Shown piece after piece: positions 55,501 through 63,750 of a stretch of 64,000 nucleotides of DNA. Both the position numbers and the translations under genes were made by a program. Position 1 is the first letter of the stretch. Each line of letters opens with the position of its first letter. The DNA is taken from assembly GCA_910578665.1 (NCBI GenBank), contig CAJTQU010000002.1, forward strand, positions 1-64,000. The letters run 5' to 3'. A model generated the notes under the pieces. That model saw only the letters and a program-made list of their open reading frames with translations, made no database searches and was not told the origin of the DNA. Source of the DNA: an uncultured Muribaculaceae bacterium. Lineage in GTDB: Bacteria; Bacteroidota; Bacteroidia; Bacteroidales; Muribaculaceae.

Positions 55501-56280
55501 ATTGAACGGCTCGACAGTGGTAGGGAAGTTATGTGTTTCCGCTTTTAGCGAAATCACGGTTTTTATCTCTTTTTCTTCGAAGAAATCGGGCTTCTCCGGG
55601 TTGACAGGAGCAAACTGCTGCACCTTTGGCCCTTTGACAAAAGCCACATTGTCTTTATACGCGGATACCAGGCTGTTGGGATTATCCTGGGAAGTTTTCT
55701 TTATGAGTTTGAACAGTGAGGACGGCATCTCCTTGCCGTCTATTATGAAAGTGCCGTTGAAAATTTTATGACGGCAATGCTCTGAATTAACCTGTGAGAA
55801 GCCAAATACTTCGGAATCTGTAAGCTGTCTGCCCAATTTTTCTTCCAATGAATGCAGATAGGCAATCTCATCGCCTGATAATGCCAGTCCTTCCTGGCTG
55901 TTGTAAGCATCAAGGTCAGAAATATATATAATTTCTTCTGGCTTGCGTGTGGTTGTAAAAATGCTGGCAGTCAGTCCGTCAGGATATAGTCGCTGCAACA
56001 TACGGTCATATTCAGGCTGTTCGGATGTGGTTTTGAAATATTCTTCAATACGGGTTATTCCGTCGATACCCATATTCTGGGTGATTTCTACAGCATTAGT
56101 GCTCCACGGTGTGATCATTTCAACACGTGGGCCTATCCATTTGCCGGAAATTTTTCTTGACTTCATCGCGGTAGCGCCGTCAAAAAGCCACGACAGGCGC
56201 GACAGACTATCTTCACTCAACTCTTTGTCGCTTTCCACGGCTATTACACGCTGCGACCCTTTCTTGAAAAATGTGACCAT
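52579..56280 (-). CDS. purL: Phosphoribosylformylglycinamidine synthase
   Basis: The 1233-residue large PurL makes FGAM from FGAR, glutamine and ATP in purine synthesis. It has the N-terminal domain, two ATP-grasp-like synthetase halves (SEHCRHKIFNG, KAETHNFPT, SIHDHGAGGHLNALSELVE) and a C-terminal glutaminase from about residue 980, with nucleophile cysteine in GICNGCQLM and late HLERAIFPWQCG. ATG 56280 is chosen; the in-frame GTG at 56286 is upstream. It leads the operon with the lipoprotein and murB fusion. Confidence 0.97.
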   Translation of the reverse strand: MVTFFKKGSQRVIAVESDKELSEDSLSRLSWLFDGATAMKSRKISGKWIGPRVEMITPWSTNAVEITQNMGIDGITRIEEYFKTTSEQPEYDRMLQRLYPDGLTASIFTTTRKPEEIIYISDLDAYNSQEGLALSGDEIAYLHSLEEKLGRQLTDSEVFGFSQVNSEHCRHKIFNGTFIIDGKEMPSSLFKLIKKTSQDNPNSLVSAYKDNVAFVKGPKVQQFAPVNPEKPDFFEEKEIKTVISLKAETHNFPTTVEPFNGAATGTGGEIRDRLGGGKASLPIAGTAVYMTSYPRPDEQRGWEQGAPEARQWLYQTPEEILIKASNGASDFGNKFGQPLICGSVLTFEHSEHNRTMAYDKVIMLAGGVGFGTMKDAIKGEPEPGMKVVVMGGDNYRIGMGGGAVSSVETGQYDNSIELNAVQRANPEMQKRVSNVVRALAEMESNPCVSIHDHGAGGHLNALSELVESTGGSIDIACLPVGDKTLSAKEIIGNESQERMGLVMKSEHTDMVRMIAERERAPFYIVGETTGDNRFVFTQTDGAKPIDLAMSDMFGNSPKTVMTDKTIERRYESVQYTEKEIDKYIEAVLQLEAVACKDWLTNKVDRSVTGKIARQQCQGELQLPLSDCGVVALDYHGKSGIATSIGHAPQAALIDAGKGSVLSIAEALTNISGALLKEGLKSVSLSANWMWPCKNEGEDARLYSAVQACSDFACALGINIPTGKDSLSMTQKYGDNKVYAPGTVIISAAGEVRNIRRVTSPVAKQKKSALLYVDMSADTLKLGGSAFAQALNKIGDDAPTVTDAAYFAKVFNAIQKLVERNLVLAQHDISAGGLITTLLEMNFANTKGGMDIDLGSFSDSDMVKVLFAENPAIVLQVADAKMPLVKDVLDSAGTNYHVIGTMSATRTLTVRKGDMVKEFDIDALRDVWFRSSWLLDSNQSGKKCADDRFKNYRKQPVRYRLPKDWKGKLADLGLKAYRPGKSGIKAAIIREKGVNGDREMAYSLYLAGFDVKDVHMTDLTSGRETLEDVNMIVFCGGFSNSDVLGSAKGWAGGFLYNEKAKTALTNFYSRPDTLSLGICNGCQLMAELGLLYPEHKEHHKLLHNNSHKFESSFLSVEIPQNNSVMLGSLSGTKLGIWVAHGEGKFSFPEKLSEYNVIAKYAYSQYPGNPNGSYASVAGVASKDGRHLAMMPHLERAIFPWQCGTYPDAHKNDEVTPWIQAFVNARRWIENAIKH

Positions 56281-56323
56281 ACTCACAATACAGGCTTTAA
56301 TGTTAGTGCTCTAATTTAGACTG

Positions 56324-56331
56324 CAAAGTTA
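56324..56331 (-). promoter_or_regulatory. purL promoter -7 box
   Basis: Minus-strand TAACTTTG followed by CAG, a consensus -7 box about 44 nt before the purL ATG. No purine riboswitch or PurR-type site was recognised. Confidence 0.6.
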
Positions 56332-56420
56332 GCAAATTTTTGTGTATTTACCCTGTCGTATCCCAACAAATATGCTGTGTTATCCGTTTATGTTTTGTCT
56401 TAAGACTAATATTTTGACTA

Positions 56421-57212
56421 ATGGAGCCATCGCTTAAATACATATGGCACGATTCGTTCGTGCTGGACATGAAATCGTGTACATGCATATTTGATTATTG
56501 GAAGGATCCGGTGCATAACGGTGCATTTTTGGATACGATTGACAGAGATAAGCCTCTTTACGTATTTGTAAGCCATCATCATAAGGATCATTTTACAAGA
56601 ACTATTTTTACATGGGCCTCCATGTTTCCCTATATCCGCTTTATAATTAGCAAAGATACGGCCAGGGCTGTACACTATATTCTTAAGCCGGGCAGTACTT
56701 ATAAAGGTGAATACAGAATAGACCCGTCGGTTGTCACAGTCTTAAGGCCCGGCGAAGTATATGAAGATACTGTCTTGCGTGCCAGAGCTTTTGACTCAAC
56801 AGATACAGGCAACTGCTATGTTGTAGAGGCCCATGGTATGAAAGTGTTTCATGCCGGGGATTTGAATGCGTGGATATGGAAAGACGAATCTACTCCCGGA
56901 GAAATACGGCAGGCTTTGGTTAGATATGGGAAAATATTAGATGATATTGCTGATTGCTATAAAAAATTTGATTTGGCCATGTTTCCCGTAGATCCCAGGC
57001 TGGGACGGGATTTTTGGGAAGGCGCCAATATTTTTACACGTCGGTTTAAGGTTAAAAATTTTGTGCCGATGCATTTCTGCCTTGGCGGAGGTTGGGCTGA
57101 AAATGTGCGTTTTGCCTCACTTGCCATAGATTTTGCCAGATATGCGAATCCCGAGTATGGCTGTTATTGTGCGCTGACAGAACCTTATTCCGTGTTGCTG
57201 CTTAATTTTTAG
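56421..57212 (+). CDS. MBL-fold metal-dependent hydrolase
   Basis: The 263-residue cytoplasmic protein has the metallo-beta-lactamase motif in VSHHHKDHF (HxHxDH-type, near residues 51-59) and later metal ligands in VFHAGDLNAW and VPMHFCLGG, as in UlaG-like enzymes. The start MEPSLKYIWHDSFVLDM fits Bacteroides relatives. It is a single gene, divergent from purL. The substrate is unknown. Confidence 0.83.
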   Translation: MEPSLKYIWHDSFVLDMKSCTCIFDYWKDPVHNGAFLDTIDRDKPLYVFVSHHHKDHFTRTIFTWASMFPYIRFIISKDTARAVHYILKPGSTYKGEYRIDPSVVTVLRPGEVYEDTVLRARAFDSTDTGNCYVVEAHGMKVFHAGDLNAWIWKDESTPGEIRQALVRYGKILDDIADCYKKFDLAMFPVDPRLGRDFWEGANIFTRRFKVKNFVPMHFCLGGGWAENVRFASLAIDFARYANPEYGCYCALTEPYSVLLLNF

Positions 57213-57245
57213 GGCATATATTAATGATTGTTAAAGATAATTGAT

Positions 57246-57253
57246 TAATTTTG
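57246..57253 (+). promoter_or_regulatory. Promoter -7 box for the MFS gene
   Basis: TAATTTTG followed by CAT is a consensus -7 box 68 nt before ATG 57322. Confidence 0.6.
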
Positions 57254-57321
57254 CATTCCACAATGGGTTTGAGTTGCTCATACCCTTGTGTTACCCTGAT
57301 CAATCAATTATCTAATAACTT

Positions 57322-59151
57322 ATGTCACAACAACTCAACACACTGCTGCGCGACAAGGCATGGGCAAGGTGGACAGCCTTGATACTGCTTGCCGCCGCGA
57401 TGTTTTTCGCTTACATCTTTGTAGATATCCTCTCGCCTCTGCAGGCAAGCCTGCAGTCGCTTAAGGGCTGGGACCCTTCTGCATACGGACATTATACGGG
57501 ATCAGAGATGTTCCTGAATGTATTCGTATTCTTTTTGATTTTTGCCGGTGTCATACTTGACAAAATGGGTGTGCGTTTCACTGCCATTCTTTCCGGCTGC
57601 GTGATGCTAGTAGGAGCCTTTGTCAATTACTATGCTCTTACTGATTCTTTTGCAGGTAGTTCTCTGGAAGTTTGGTTTACGAATAATTTCAATATCCCTG
57701 TCGCATGGTGGAATGTTACACCCTGGTATGAGGGTATGCCTGCGTCTGCCAAACTTTCGGCCATTGGCTTTATGCTGTTTGGCTGTGGTACCGAAATGGC
57801 TGGTATAACAGTGACAAGAGGTATTGTAAAATGGTTTGAAGGTAAGGAGATGGCACTTGCCATGGGTGTTGAGATGGCTATAGCCCGTGTAGGTGTGGCG
57901 GTAGTCTTCCTGGCATCGCCGGCGTTGGCTAAATTTGGCGGAGTGCTCAGTGTCAGCCGTCCTGTCGGTTTCACGGTGTTGCTTCTGCTTATCGGTCTTA
58001 TTTGCTTTATCACATATGCGTTCATGGATAAGAAACTTGAAAAGCAAATGGGAGGTAACGGCGAGGTTGCTGACGATCCTTTCAAAATTTCAGATCTGAA
58101 GCACATAATTTCATCTAAAGTCTTCTGGATCGTGGCTTTGCTCTGCGTTCTGTATTATTCTGCAATTTTCCCGTTCCAAAAATATGCCAACAATATGCTT
58201 CAGTGCAACCTTGGCATTTCTTCAGAACAGGCTTCGTTGATATTTTTTGTTTTCCCGTTAGGCGCCGCGTTTATAACGCCTTTCTTGGGGAACTTTCTTG
58301 ATCGTCGTGGCAAAGGTGCCACTATGTTGATTTTTGGTGCCATATTAATGATAGTATGCCACCTTACATTTGCATTCGGCTTGCCTGCTATGAAAGGCGA
58401 GACTCCCACACAAATAGGTGAGGACACCATGATAACATGCAATATACAGGGCATATCTATTGGTGACGCGGCTTCTCGTCATGACGCAGAGGTCGTGTTT
58501 TCAGTCAAAAACCTTGCAAACCCTGGGGCGGCATCTGATTTCATCGGCAAAAAAATAGGTGATAAAGTGATGATTAACCCTCAGTCTGTATGTGTGGCTT
58601 CCGGTGAGAATGTCGCAGTCCCCGAAGATCTGCAGAAAGTGCACAGCCGTATGGCAGAACTTCTGACTTGCGACCTCAGCCAGATCCAGTCTGGTGAAAT
58701 CAAGGCCCGGCCATACGAGGCTACCATTACAAAACTTGTGGCTCCTAGTGGTATGGCAGGCATAATAATCGCGTATCTTTCTATTATTTTGCTTGGTATT
58801 TCATTCTCGCTTGTGCCGGCATCGCTGTGGCCCTCTGTGCCAAAACTGGTGGATGGCAAATTGCTGGGTTCTGCATATGCAGTTATATTCTGGATCCAGA
58901 ATATCGGACTGTACGCGTTCCCGATGATTATCGGAGGCGTTCTGGCATCTACTAATCCTGGTATCTTCAATCCGTTGAACTATAACTATACAGTTCCTAT
59001 GGTGCTCTTTGCATCACTCGGGGTATTTGCCCTTATATTTGGCCTGACACTTAAACGACTTGATGCTAAAAAACACTACGGACTTGAATTGCCTAACGTT
59101 AAAGGTAACGTAGAGGCTGCGGAGGCTGAGATGCTCGCCGCAGAAGAATAA
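57322..59151 (+). CDS. MFS transporter with large soluble loop
   Basis: The 609-residue protein has about 12 membrane helices of the major facilitator superfamily, but is longer than the usual 400-480. The excess is a hydrophilic stretch at residues 357-475 (MKGETPTQIGEDTM to TITKLVAPSG), between a helix ending FAFGLP and one starting GIIIAYLSII. Conserved MFS features include ILDKMGVRF after helix 2 and NFLDRRGKGATML in the second half. The substrate is not evident. A clear terminator follows. Confidence 0.82.
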   Translation: MSQQLNTLLRDKAWARWTALILLAAAMFFAYIFVDILSPLQASLQSLKGWDPSAYGHYTGSEMFLNVFVFFLIFAGVILDKMGVRFTAILSGCVMLVGAFVNYYALTDSFAGSSLEVWFTNNFNIPVAWWNVTPWYEGMPASAKLSAIGFMLFGCGTEMAGITVTRGIVKWFEGKEMALAMGVEMAIARVGVAVVFLASPALAKFGGVLSVSRPVGFTVLLLLIGLICFITYAFMDKKLEKQMGGNGEVADDPFKISDLKHIISSKVFWIVALLCVLYYSAIFPFQKYANNMLQCNLGISSEQASLIFFVFPLGAAFITPFLGNFLDRRGKGATMLIFGAILMIVCHLTFAFGLPAMKGETPTQIGEDTMITCNIQGISIGDAASRHDAEVVFSVKNLANPGAASDFIGKKIGDKVMINPQSVCVASGENVAVPEDLQKVHSRMAELLTCDLSQIQSGEIKARPYEATITKLVAPSGMAGIIIAYLSIILLGISFSLVPASLWPSVPKLVDGKLLGSAYAVIFWIQNIGLYAFPMIIGGVLASTNPGIFNPLNYNYTVPMVLFASLGVFALIFGLTLKRLDAKKHYGLELPNVKGNVEAAEAEMLAAEE

Positions 59152-59164
59152 TACAATAATTCCA

Positions 59165-59212
59165 TATCGAAGAGGACGCACGGCAAAAAGTGTGTCCTCT
59201 TCGATACTTTTT
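59165..59212 (+). terminator. MFS gene intrinsic terminator
   Basis: TATCGAAGAGGACGCAC (59165-59181) pairs with GTGTGTCCTCTTCGATA (59190-59206) with one G-U pair, followed by C and five T residues (59208-59212). Confidence 0.78.
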
Positions 59213-59235
59213 CGTTGATTACGCGTTATAATGAT

Positions 59236-60360
59236 ATGGGTAATAGAATACGGTCCATATTATTCTTGTTTGCGATGCTGCTTTTGGCAGGACCGCTGTC
59301 GGTCTATGCCGAGACTGTGAGCCAGAAAGAGGCAAAGCACATCGCAACACAGTTTTTCAACGCGGCCAACGGGAGGATAATGGCACCTCCTAAATATGTT
59401 TATAACGGAAGGAGGCTAACTACCAACAGCCTGTTTCCCCCGTTTTATGTATTCAACCATCCGGCAGGCGGATTTGTGGTTATTTCTGCTGAAAACAAGG
59501 CATTTCCCATCTTGGGGTATAATCTCAAAGAAAATTTTGATCCGGATAAATTATCCTCTTCTACAAAAGATTTGCTGAGGCTGTATGCCATCCATATCGA
59601 GAATATAAGATATGACTCTTCCGCTACCGAGGATGCTGTCAGGGCCTGGGGAGATATACCGCGTTATATAGCAGGCATATTGGAGGCACCTTATAAGGCT
59701 ACTGATCCTGTGACCACCAGAGAAGAAGCATTGGCAGGAATGCAGACACTGCTTGATATGTATGATGCTTCGGCATTTGCTTCGGCCACATATTATGCAG
59801 GACAGTGGCAGGATATGATTAACATGGAACTTACCAAGCGTCCTGATGTGGTTGTAGGTATTGTCGGAAGTAAAGGACTGACCCCTGTTGTCATTTATGG
59901 CAGAAAAGGAGACTATTACCGTATGGATCTTGGTAATCGAGATGCCTCGTTATGGCGCTTGCTGCCTACCGAAATTTTATCTAAAGGCCAGTTAGCCCTT
60001 TTGGACAATCCGCCTTATATTCCTCAGGAAGAACTGGAAGATGAGCCACATCAGTTCTATTATGCCTTTGTGTCGGAGAACGAGGCGGCGCGTGAGGCAG
60101 CGCAGCGTGAATTGGAAAACAAACTTACGCTCTCAACTCCTGTAATACAGGGTATAGGCGGAGGTCATTTTACAGTGTCTTTACCCGAGTATGTCAGAGA
60201 AATGAGAGTGTACAGTCTTGACGGCACGATGGTACAGCGTGATAAATTCAGAGATACTAATGTGGCTGCCGTAAATCTGAGCGGTAATCCTACCGGATTT
60301 TACTTTGCTGTGTTCTTTGGGGAGTCAGGCAGTCCGTACGCTTTCAAGGTATTTCGATAA
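59236..60360 (+). CDS. Secreted Spi/streptopain-propeptide-like protein
   Basis: The 374-residue protein has a signal peptide (GNRIRSILFLFAMLLLAGPL). After it comes a domain like the propeptide of C10 streptopain proteases or Spi inhibitors (SQKEAKHIATQFFNA, FYVFNHPAGGFVVISAE, FPILGYNL). No C10 catalytic Cys/His domain follows; instead there is a region of unknown fold and a C-terminal beta part from about 320 (VYSLDGTMVQRDKF to FKVFR) that looks like a type IX sorting domain. It may be a stand-alone inhibitor or a degenerated protease. ATG 59236 is used; the ORF begins at a TTG at 59215. Confidence 0.7.
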   Translation: MGNRIRSILFLFAMLLLAGPLSVYAETVSQKEAKHIATQFFNAANGRIMAPPKYVYNGRRLTTNSLFPPFYVFNHPAGGFVVISAENKAFPILGYNLKENFDPDKLSSSTKDLLRLYAIHIENIRYDSSATEDAVRAWGDIPRYIAGILEAPYKATDPVTTREEALAGMQTLLDMYDASAFASATYYAGQWQDMINMELTKRPDVVVGIVGSKGLTPVVIYGRKGDYYRMDLGNRDASLWRLLPTEILSKGQLALLDNPPYIPQEELEDEPHQFYYAFVSENEAAREAAQRELENKLTLSTPVIQGIGGGHFTVSLPEYVREMRVYSLDGTMVQRDKFRDTNVAAVNLSGNPTGFYFAVFFGESGSPYAFKVFR

Positions 60361-60392
60361 TCCATTAACTATAAATCTATATCTAGTATCTA

Positions 60393-60668
60393 ATGTCAAA
60401 ACTATTTCAGTCTAAAAAATGGGTGGGCGTACTGCTTGCAGTCGTAATTTTAGGTATTTGTCTCACATTTACCATGCGTCAGGTATGGTGGTGTTTTATT
60501 GATATATTCTTCTTTTTCATGGCTGCCTTTTTGCAGCTCATGTCACTTATTTTGGCAAAAGCAAGTGTAAAGGCGGCAGCCAAACTTCAAATGATAGCTT
60601 TGGTCTGTCTGATTCTGGCCGTGCTTGCATTGGTGGGAGAGGCGATAGCATTATTATGCGTTATGTGA
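60393..60668 (+). CDS. Small membrane protein
   Basis: A 91-residue hydrophobic protein with three probable membrane helices and a basic start (MSKLFQSKKWVG). I do not recognise a family. It stands 32 bp after the Spi-like gene and 47 bp before the nucleoside permease gene, on the same strand, so it may be in one transcript with the permease. Confidence 0.65.
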   Translation: MSKLFQSKKWVGVLLAVVILGICLTFTMRQVWWCFIDIFFFFMAAFLQLMSLILAKASVKAAAKLQMIALVCLILAVLALVGEAIALLCVM

Positions 60669-60715
60669 TACTTGACCGCCGCCTTGGAATCTAATAACAT
60701 TATACTGAAAAACTT

Positions 60716-62113
60716 ATGAGAGGAATTAAGACAAAATTAGCTCTGATGAATTTCCTGGAGTTTGCCGTATGGGGCAGTTATCTCGTATGTTTAGGAAATT
60801 ATCTGATAACGGCCGAGCTAGGCAAAGATATAGCTCTGTTTTATTCAGTACAGGGTATAGTATCCATTTTCATGCCGGCTCTTATGGGCATAGTGGCAGA
60901 TAAATTTGTGCAGCCGCAGCGCTTGCTGGGTTATTGTCATTTCCTTGCCGGAATTTTCATGCTGTTAGCCTGGTATTACGGATTGACACATCCTACATTG
61001 GAATTCTGGCCGTTCTTCTCTCTTTATACTCTGAGTGTGGCCTTCTTTATGCCCACTATAGCTCTGGCCAATACGACTGCATTCTCGCTGTTAAAAAGGG
61101 CCGGACTGGATACTGTAAGACACTTTCCACCGATACGAGTGCTCGGTACAGTCGGTTTTATTGCTGCCATGTGGTTTGTCAACTGTTTCTATGTCAGTGA
61201 TGGCTCGATAGGTTTTTCTCTGTCCAATCCGCTGGGTACGGACATGGCGGATCCGCGCTTCTCAAATACCGTTAACCAGTTGCTTGTATGCGGTATACTG
61301 AGCATAGTACTGTTTTTGTACTGTATGACACTGCCTAAATGTCCTGTCAGTGCCAGGGGAACAGAAACTAAAGGTATCATCGGGGCTTTGGGCCTGGATG
61401 CTTTTAAGTTGTTTAAGAAGAGAAAAATGGCGTTGTTCTTTATTTTCTCTATGTTGCTGGGAGTTTCACTGCAGATAACCAATGGCTTTGCCACCCCGTT
61501 CATAACCAGTTTTAAGGCTTTGCCGGAGTATGCGGATTCTTTCGGAGCTAATAATGCCACCCTGCTTACTTCGCTGTCGCAGATATCCGAGGCGCTATGC
61601 ATACTTTTCATACCATTCTTTCTGAAGCGTTACGGTATTAAGAATGTGATGATGATTGCCATGTGTGCCTGGGTGCTCAGATTTGCTTTCTTTGGCTTTG
61701 GCGATCCTGGCTCAGGTGTGTGGATGTTTATATTATCGATGCTCGTTTACGGGGTTGCTTTCGATTTTTTCAATGTTAGCGGCGCCCTCTATGTGGAGCA
61801 AGAGACTTCACCTGATATAAAAGCTTCTGCCCAGGGTTTGTTTATGCTTATGACGAATGGCGTTGGTGCGACATTCGGAACTCTTGGGGCCGGTATGGTT
61901 GTGAACTATTTTACAACCAGAGATGGAGCGTACCAGATAAGCATGCCGGGAACATGGGGCTGGGAAGGCGCTTGGCTGGTATTTGCGGCCTACGCTTTGG
62001 TTGTTTTTGTAGCGTTCGGTATATTGTTCAAATATAAGCATCAGCCAGAACGTATTACCAGAGATACAGCCTCGGAACTCTCTGGCAGTGATCCGGAGGG
62101 TATGGCCGGGTAA
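60716..62113 (+). CDS. Nucleoside:proton symporter (NupG-type MFS)
   Basis: The 465-residue protein has 12 membrane helices and the nucleoside:H+ symporter family start (KLALMNFLEFAVWGSYLVCL). Other family-like parts are GIVADKFVQPQRLLG and the late FDFFNVSGALYVEQE. It should import nucleosides such as uridine or adenosine across the inner membrane. Which nucleosides it prefers cannot be told. RsmE follows 27 bp later. Confidence 0.87.
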   Translation: MRGIKTKLALMNFLEFAVWGSYLVCLGNYLITAELGKDIALFYSVQGIVSIFMPALMGIVADKFVQPQRLLGYCHFLAGIFMLLAWYYGLTHPTLEFWPFFSLYTLSVAFFMPTIALANTTAFSLLKRAGLDTVRHFPPIRVLGTVGFIAAMWFVNCFYVSDGSIGFSLSNPLGTDMADPRFSNTVNQLLVCGILSIVLFLYCMTLPKCPVSARGTETKGIIGALGLDAFKLFKKRKMALFFIFSMLLGVSLQITNGFATPFITSFKALPEYADSFGANNATLLTSLSQISEALCILFIPFFLKRYGIKNVMMIAMCAWVLRFAFFGFGDPGSGVWMFILSMLVYGVAFDFFNVSGALYVEQETSPDIKASAQGLFMLMTNGVGATFGTLGAGMVVNYFTTRDGAYQISMPGTWGWEGAWLVFAAYALVVFVAFGILFKYKHQPERITRDTASELSGSDPEGMAG

Positions 62114-62140
62114 GTCCGGATTACATACAATTTTGACTAT

Positions 62141-62851
62141 ATGATACAATTTTATGTTCCTGATATAGCGGATACCCTCACGCTGCCCGAGTCTGAATCC
62201 GGACACTGCGTGAGGGTGTTGCGCATGGGTGAGGGTGACAGATTGCAATGTGTGGATGGTGCTGGATTCCGGTATATTTGCCGCATTACCCATGCCCATG
62301 CCAAGCATGCTTCTGTAGAGATAGAGTCTAAAGAGTATATCGGCTGTCATTGGACACAGCAGATTGTGCTCGCAGTGGCTCCCACTAAGAACATGGACCG
62401 TATAGAATGGATGGCTGAGAAATGTACCGAAATCGGCATAAACGCGATATTGCCGGTCAGGTGTGAACATAGCGAACGGAAGGAGATTAAGATTTCCCGT
62501 GTTGGTAAAATTATGGTTTCAGCCATGAAGCAGAGTTTGAAAACGGTTTTGCCGGCGTTGGAGGAGATGCAGCCTGTAGAGAATGTGCTGCGCAGTGATT
62601 TTCCCGGGCATAAATTCATATGTTATTGTGGCGACGATGTGCCTCGCCGGGAGTTGGCCAAGGAATATATTCCTGGTTCTGATGCTGTAGTCTTAATCGG
62701 TCCGGAAGGTGATTTTTCACCTAAAGAGGTCCGACTGGCCTTAGAAAACGGGTGGATCCCGGTGTCTTTGGGTGCTTCGCGTCTGCGCACTGAGACAGCA
62801 GGCGTTTACGCAGTATCTATGCTGCATATTTTAAATGAACGGAATACTTGA
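62141..62851 (+). CDS. rsmE: 16S rRNA (uracil1498-N3)-methyltransferase
   Basis: The 236-residue SPOUT methyltransferase modifies U1498 in 16S rRNA. It has an N-terminal PUA-like RNA-binding part (GHCVRVLRMGEGD) and the C-terminal knot with IGPEGDFSPKEV and SLGASRLRTETAG, the AdoMet-binding loops. The length is normal. The kdsA ATG follows after 6 bp. Confidence 0.95.
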   Translation: MIQFYVPDIADTLTLPESESGHCVRVLRMGEGDRLQCVDGAGFRYICRITHAHAKHASVEIESKEYIGCHWTQQIVLAVAPTKNMDRIEWMAEKCTEIGINAILPVRCEHSERKEIKISRVGKIMVSAMKQSLKTVLPALEEMQPVENVLRSDFPGHKFICYCGDDVPRRELAKEYIPGSDAVVLIGPEGDFSPKEVRLALENGWIPVSLGASRLRTETAGVYAVSMLHILNERNT

Positions 62852-62857
62852 TGAATT

Positions 62858-63694
62858 ATGGAATTTGACAATATTACAGAATATTTGAAGTCTGGCAAAA
62901 AAGATAATTTTTTCTTATTTGCCGGGCCTTGTGCTATTGAGGATGAAACTATGGCTATGCGCATAGCCGAATATCTGAAAACTGTGACATCTCAACTTGA
63001 TATTCCGCTTGTATTCAAGGGTAGTTATAGAAAAGCTAATCGTAGTCGTCTTGACTCGTTTACTGGTATCGGTGATGAAAAGGCCCTCAAAATATTGGCG
63101 AAAGTAAGGGAGACTTTTGATGTGCCGGTGGTGACGGATATACATGAGGCTGCCGAAGCCGCGATCGCCGCATCTTACGTTGATGTTCTCCAGATACCGG
63201 CGTTTCTGTGCCGCCAGACCGATCTTTTAGTTGCAGCCGCCAGGACTGGTAAGATGGTCAATATAAAGAAAGGCCAGTTTTTATCACCTTCCGCAATGCG
63301 GCATGCCGTGACAAAGGTCACAGAGAGTGGTAACAGCCAGGTTTCTATAACGGAAAGGGGTACTACTTTTGGGTACCAGGATCTGATTGTGGATTATCGG
63401 GGTATACCGGTTATGCAGTCTGAGTGCGGTTGTCCGGTGATAATGGACATAACGCATTCATTGCAGCAGCCGAACCAGGCTGACGGAGTTACCGGCGGTC
63501 TTCCGGCTTTGATCGGGACTGTTGCCAAGGCCGCGATCGCAGTTGGTGCCGACGGTATCTTTATAGAGACGCATCCAGAGCCGGCAAGAGCAAAGAGTGA
63601 TGGCGCGAATATGCTTCCGTTAGGTGAAATCGAGATGTTGTTACGTCAGCTTTCCATATTGCGCATGGCTACTAATGAATTAAAAAATATTTAG
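62858..63694 (+). CDS. kdsA: 3-deoxy-8-phosphooctulonate synthase
   Basis: The 278-residue enzyme makes Kdo-8-phosphate from PEP and arabinose 5-phosphate for lipopolysaccharide inner core. Motifs: LFAGPCAIED near residue 20, FKGSYRKANRSR, RGTTFGYQDLIVDYRG and the late IFIETHPEPARAKSDG. The Cys in AGPCAIE, where E. coli KdsA has Asn, points to the metal-dependent class. It implies an LPS-bearing outer membrane. Confidence 0.96.
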   Translation: MEFDNITEYLKSGKKDNFFLFAGPCAIEDETMAMRIAEYLKTVTSQLDIPLVFKGSYRKANRSRLDSFTGIGDEKALKILAKVRETFDVPVVTDIHEAAEAAIAASYVDVLQIPAFLCRQTDLLVAAARTGKMVNIKKGQFLSPSAMRHAVTKVTESGNSQVSITERGTTFGYQDLIVDYRGIPVMQSECGCPVIMDITHSLQQPNQADGVTGGLPALIGTVAKAAIAVGADGIFIETHPEPARAKSDGANMLPLGEIEMLLRQLSILRMATNELKNI

Positions 63695-63702
63695 TAATTT
63701 TG
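63695..63702 (+). promoter_or_regulatory. Promoter -7 box for the TPR gene
   Basis: TAATTTTG begins at the first base after the kdsA stop and is followed by CGA, giving a leader of about 45 nt before ATG 63751. Confidence 0.55.
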
Positions 63703-63750
63703 CGAGATAATTTGACCGGCATAAATTTGTCGTCAGAAAATAAGTAGAGG

